Positions 41,156 through 41,813 of a stretch of 41,813 nt of DNA are shown here, piece by piece. The notes beneath the pieces were generated by a model. That model made no database searches. It was not told the origin of the DNA and worked only from the letters and a program-made list of their open reading frames with translations. Within the stretch, counting starts at the first letter, position 1; every line of letters begins with the position of its first letter. The position numbers and the translations under genes are program-made. Origin of the DNA: Novosphingobium chloroacetimidivorans (GTDB lineage: Bacteria > Pseudomonadota > Alphaproteobacteria > Sphingomonadales > Sphingomonadaceae); NCBI RefSeq assembly GCF_014204535.1, contig NZ_JACHLR010000025.1, positions 1-41,813 of the forward strand, given 5' to 3'.

Positions 41156-41791
41156 ATGCTCCTCTCCACGGTTATCGCAATGCCTTCCAGTACTTCCAGC
41201 TTGCAACGAGCCCGTTTGTTCAAGAGCGCGTACTTGGAAAAGCTGACCTTGATGTCGCCGCGTACCTTCGTGGCGAGCTGGTCGCTGCTCCTGCCGACGA
41301 TCGCATGGGCAGGCTGGGGCTTTGCCGGGGCATGGCAGGGGGCAGGCCTCGTGATGGCCGGTCTGCTGGTGTGGACCTTGTTCGAATATGCGATGCATCG
41401 CTATCCGTTCCACTTCACCACACAGCAGCCAGTGTTGCGTCGCCTGGTGTTCCTCACTCATGGCAATCACCATGAGAACCCGAACGACCCTCTGCGCAAC
41501 CTGATGCCGCTGTTGGTCAGCCTGCCGGTTTCCGCGGTGGCCTGGGCCTCGAGCCTGGCCTTGCTGGGATCTGCGGGAACCTGGTTGTTCCTGGGCTGGA
41601 TGACCGGTTACGTGATCTACGACCTGCTGCACTACGCCTGTCACCAATGGCCCATGTCCGGCCGCCTGGGCATCGCGCTCAAGCGCCACCATATGCGCCA
41701 CCACCACTTCGACGAGACCGGCAACTTCGCCATCTCCGCGATCTTCTGGGACCGTGTGTTCGGAACGCGGATCAGCTCACTTAAGCGCTGA
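41156..41791 (+). CDS. Fatty acid hydroxylase superfamily membrane protein
   Basis: The 211-residue protein has the histidine clusters of the di-iron membrane hydroxylase/desaturase superfamily: HRYPFH, HGNHHENPND, HYACHQW and HHMRHHHF. Hydrophobic segments lie between them (WSLLLPTIAWAGWGFAG, GLVMAGLLVWTLFEYAM, LLVSLPVSAVAWASSLALL, WLFLGWMTGYVIYDLL). It probably hydroxylates a lipid acyl chain (2-hydroxylation is common in sphingomonad lipids; inference). ATG at 41156 follows AGGGCGG; ATG at 41180 is an alternative. It is divergent from the SDR, separated by about 70 bases. Confidence 0.88.
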   Translation: MLLSTVIAMPSSTSSLQRARLFKSAYLEKLTLMSPRTFVASWSLLLPTIAWAGWGFAGAWQGAGLVMAGLLVWTLFEYAMHRYPFHFTTQQPVLRRLVFLTHGNHHENPNDPLRNLMPLLVSLPVSAVAWASSLALLGSAGTWLFLGWMTGYVIYDLLHYACHQWPMSGRLGIALKRHHMRHHHFDETGNFAISAIFWDRVFGTRISSLKR

Positions 41792-41813
41792 GCGGTCGCG
41801 CCTGCGCCGGGCG

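Overview
The window is GC-rich DNA with protein families typical of an alphaproteobacterium, most likely a sphingomonad (Novosphingobium/Sphingobium type; inferred from gene content, not from a marker gene). A parA-parB-rep module with candidate parS palindromes and 22-bp iterons at 33.0-37.1 kb shows that this is probably plasmid or megaplasmid DNA. No tRNA, rRNA or CRISPR array was seen.

Almost everything else serves an ABC-transporter-dependent (group 2, Kps-type) capsular polysaccharide pathway. At 0-5.3 kb a minus-strand operon carries kpsF/kdsD, kdsB, a histidine phosphatase, kpsC and a glycosyltransferase that runs off the left edge. kdsA is divergent from it and is followed by a PhyH-type dioxygenase and a small membrane protein (5.5-7.8 kb). 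A secreted beta-barrel protein and a DUF1778/GNAT toxin-antitoxin pair with a clear operator-promoter follow (7.9-9.8 kb). From 9.9 to 13.1 kb lies a graveyard of mobile elements: an IS110 remnant, an IS5 remnant, an unidentified broken gene, and a Tn3-family remnant whose resolvase is still intact.

From 13.3 to 22.9 kb are polymer-building and tailoring genes: a sulfotransferase-like protein, a second PhyH dioxygenase, a 921-residue double glycosyltransferase, a secreted protein of unknown function, an NAD-dependent epimerase, and a methyltransferase with a long coiled coil that resembles a chain-length terminator in its layout. From 23.0 to 27.0 kb are the exporter genes kpsT, kpsM and kpsE (minus) and kpsD (plus). 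dTDP-L-rhamnose synthesis genes rfbC-rfbB-rfbD-rfbA follow (27.0-30.4 kb), then a DUF5672 protein and a family 2 glycosyltransferase (30.4-32.9 kb, minus).

After the replication module come kpsS (minus), an LtaS/OpgB-like membrane phosphotransferase (plus), a short-chain dehydrogenase (minus) and a fatty acid hydroxylase-like membrane protein (plus).

Together the genes encode CMP-Kdo supply (kdsD, kdsA, kdsB; no kdsC is seen), the Kdo-linker transferases (KpsC, KpsS), dTDP-rhamnose supply, chain assembly and decoration, and export across both membranes (KpsMT-KpsE-KpsD). The capsule system therefore appears to be carried by, and to surround, a replicon's maintenance module.
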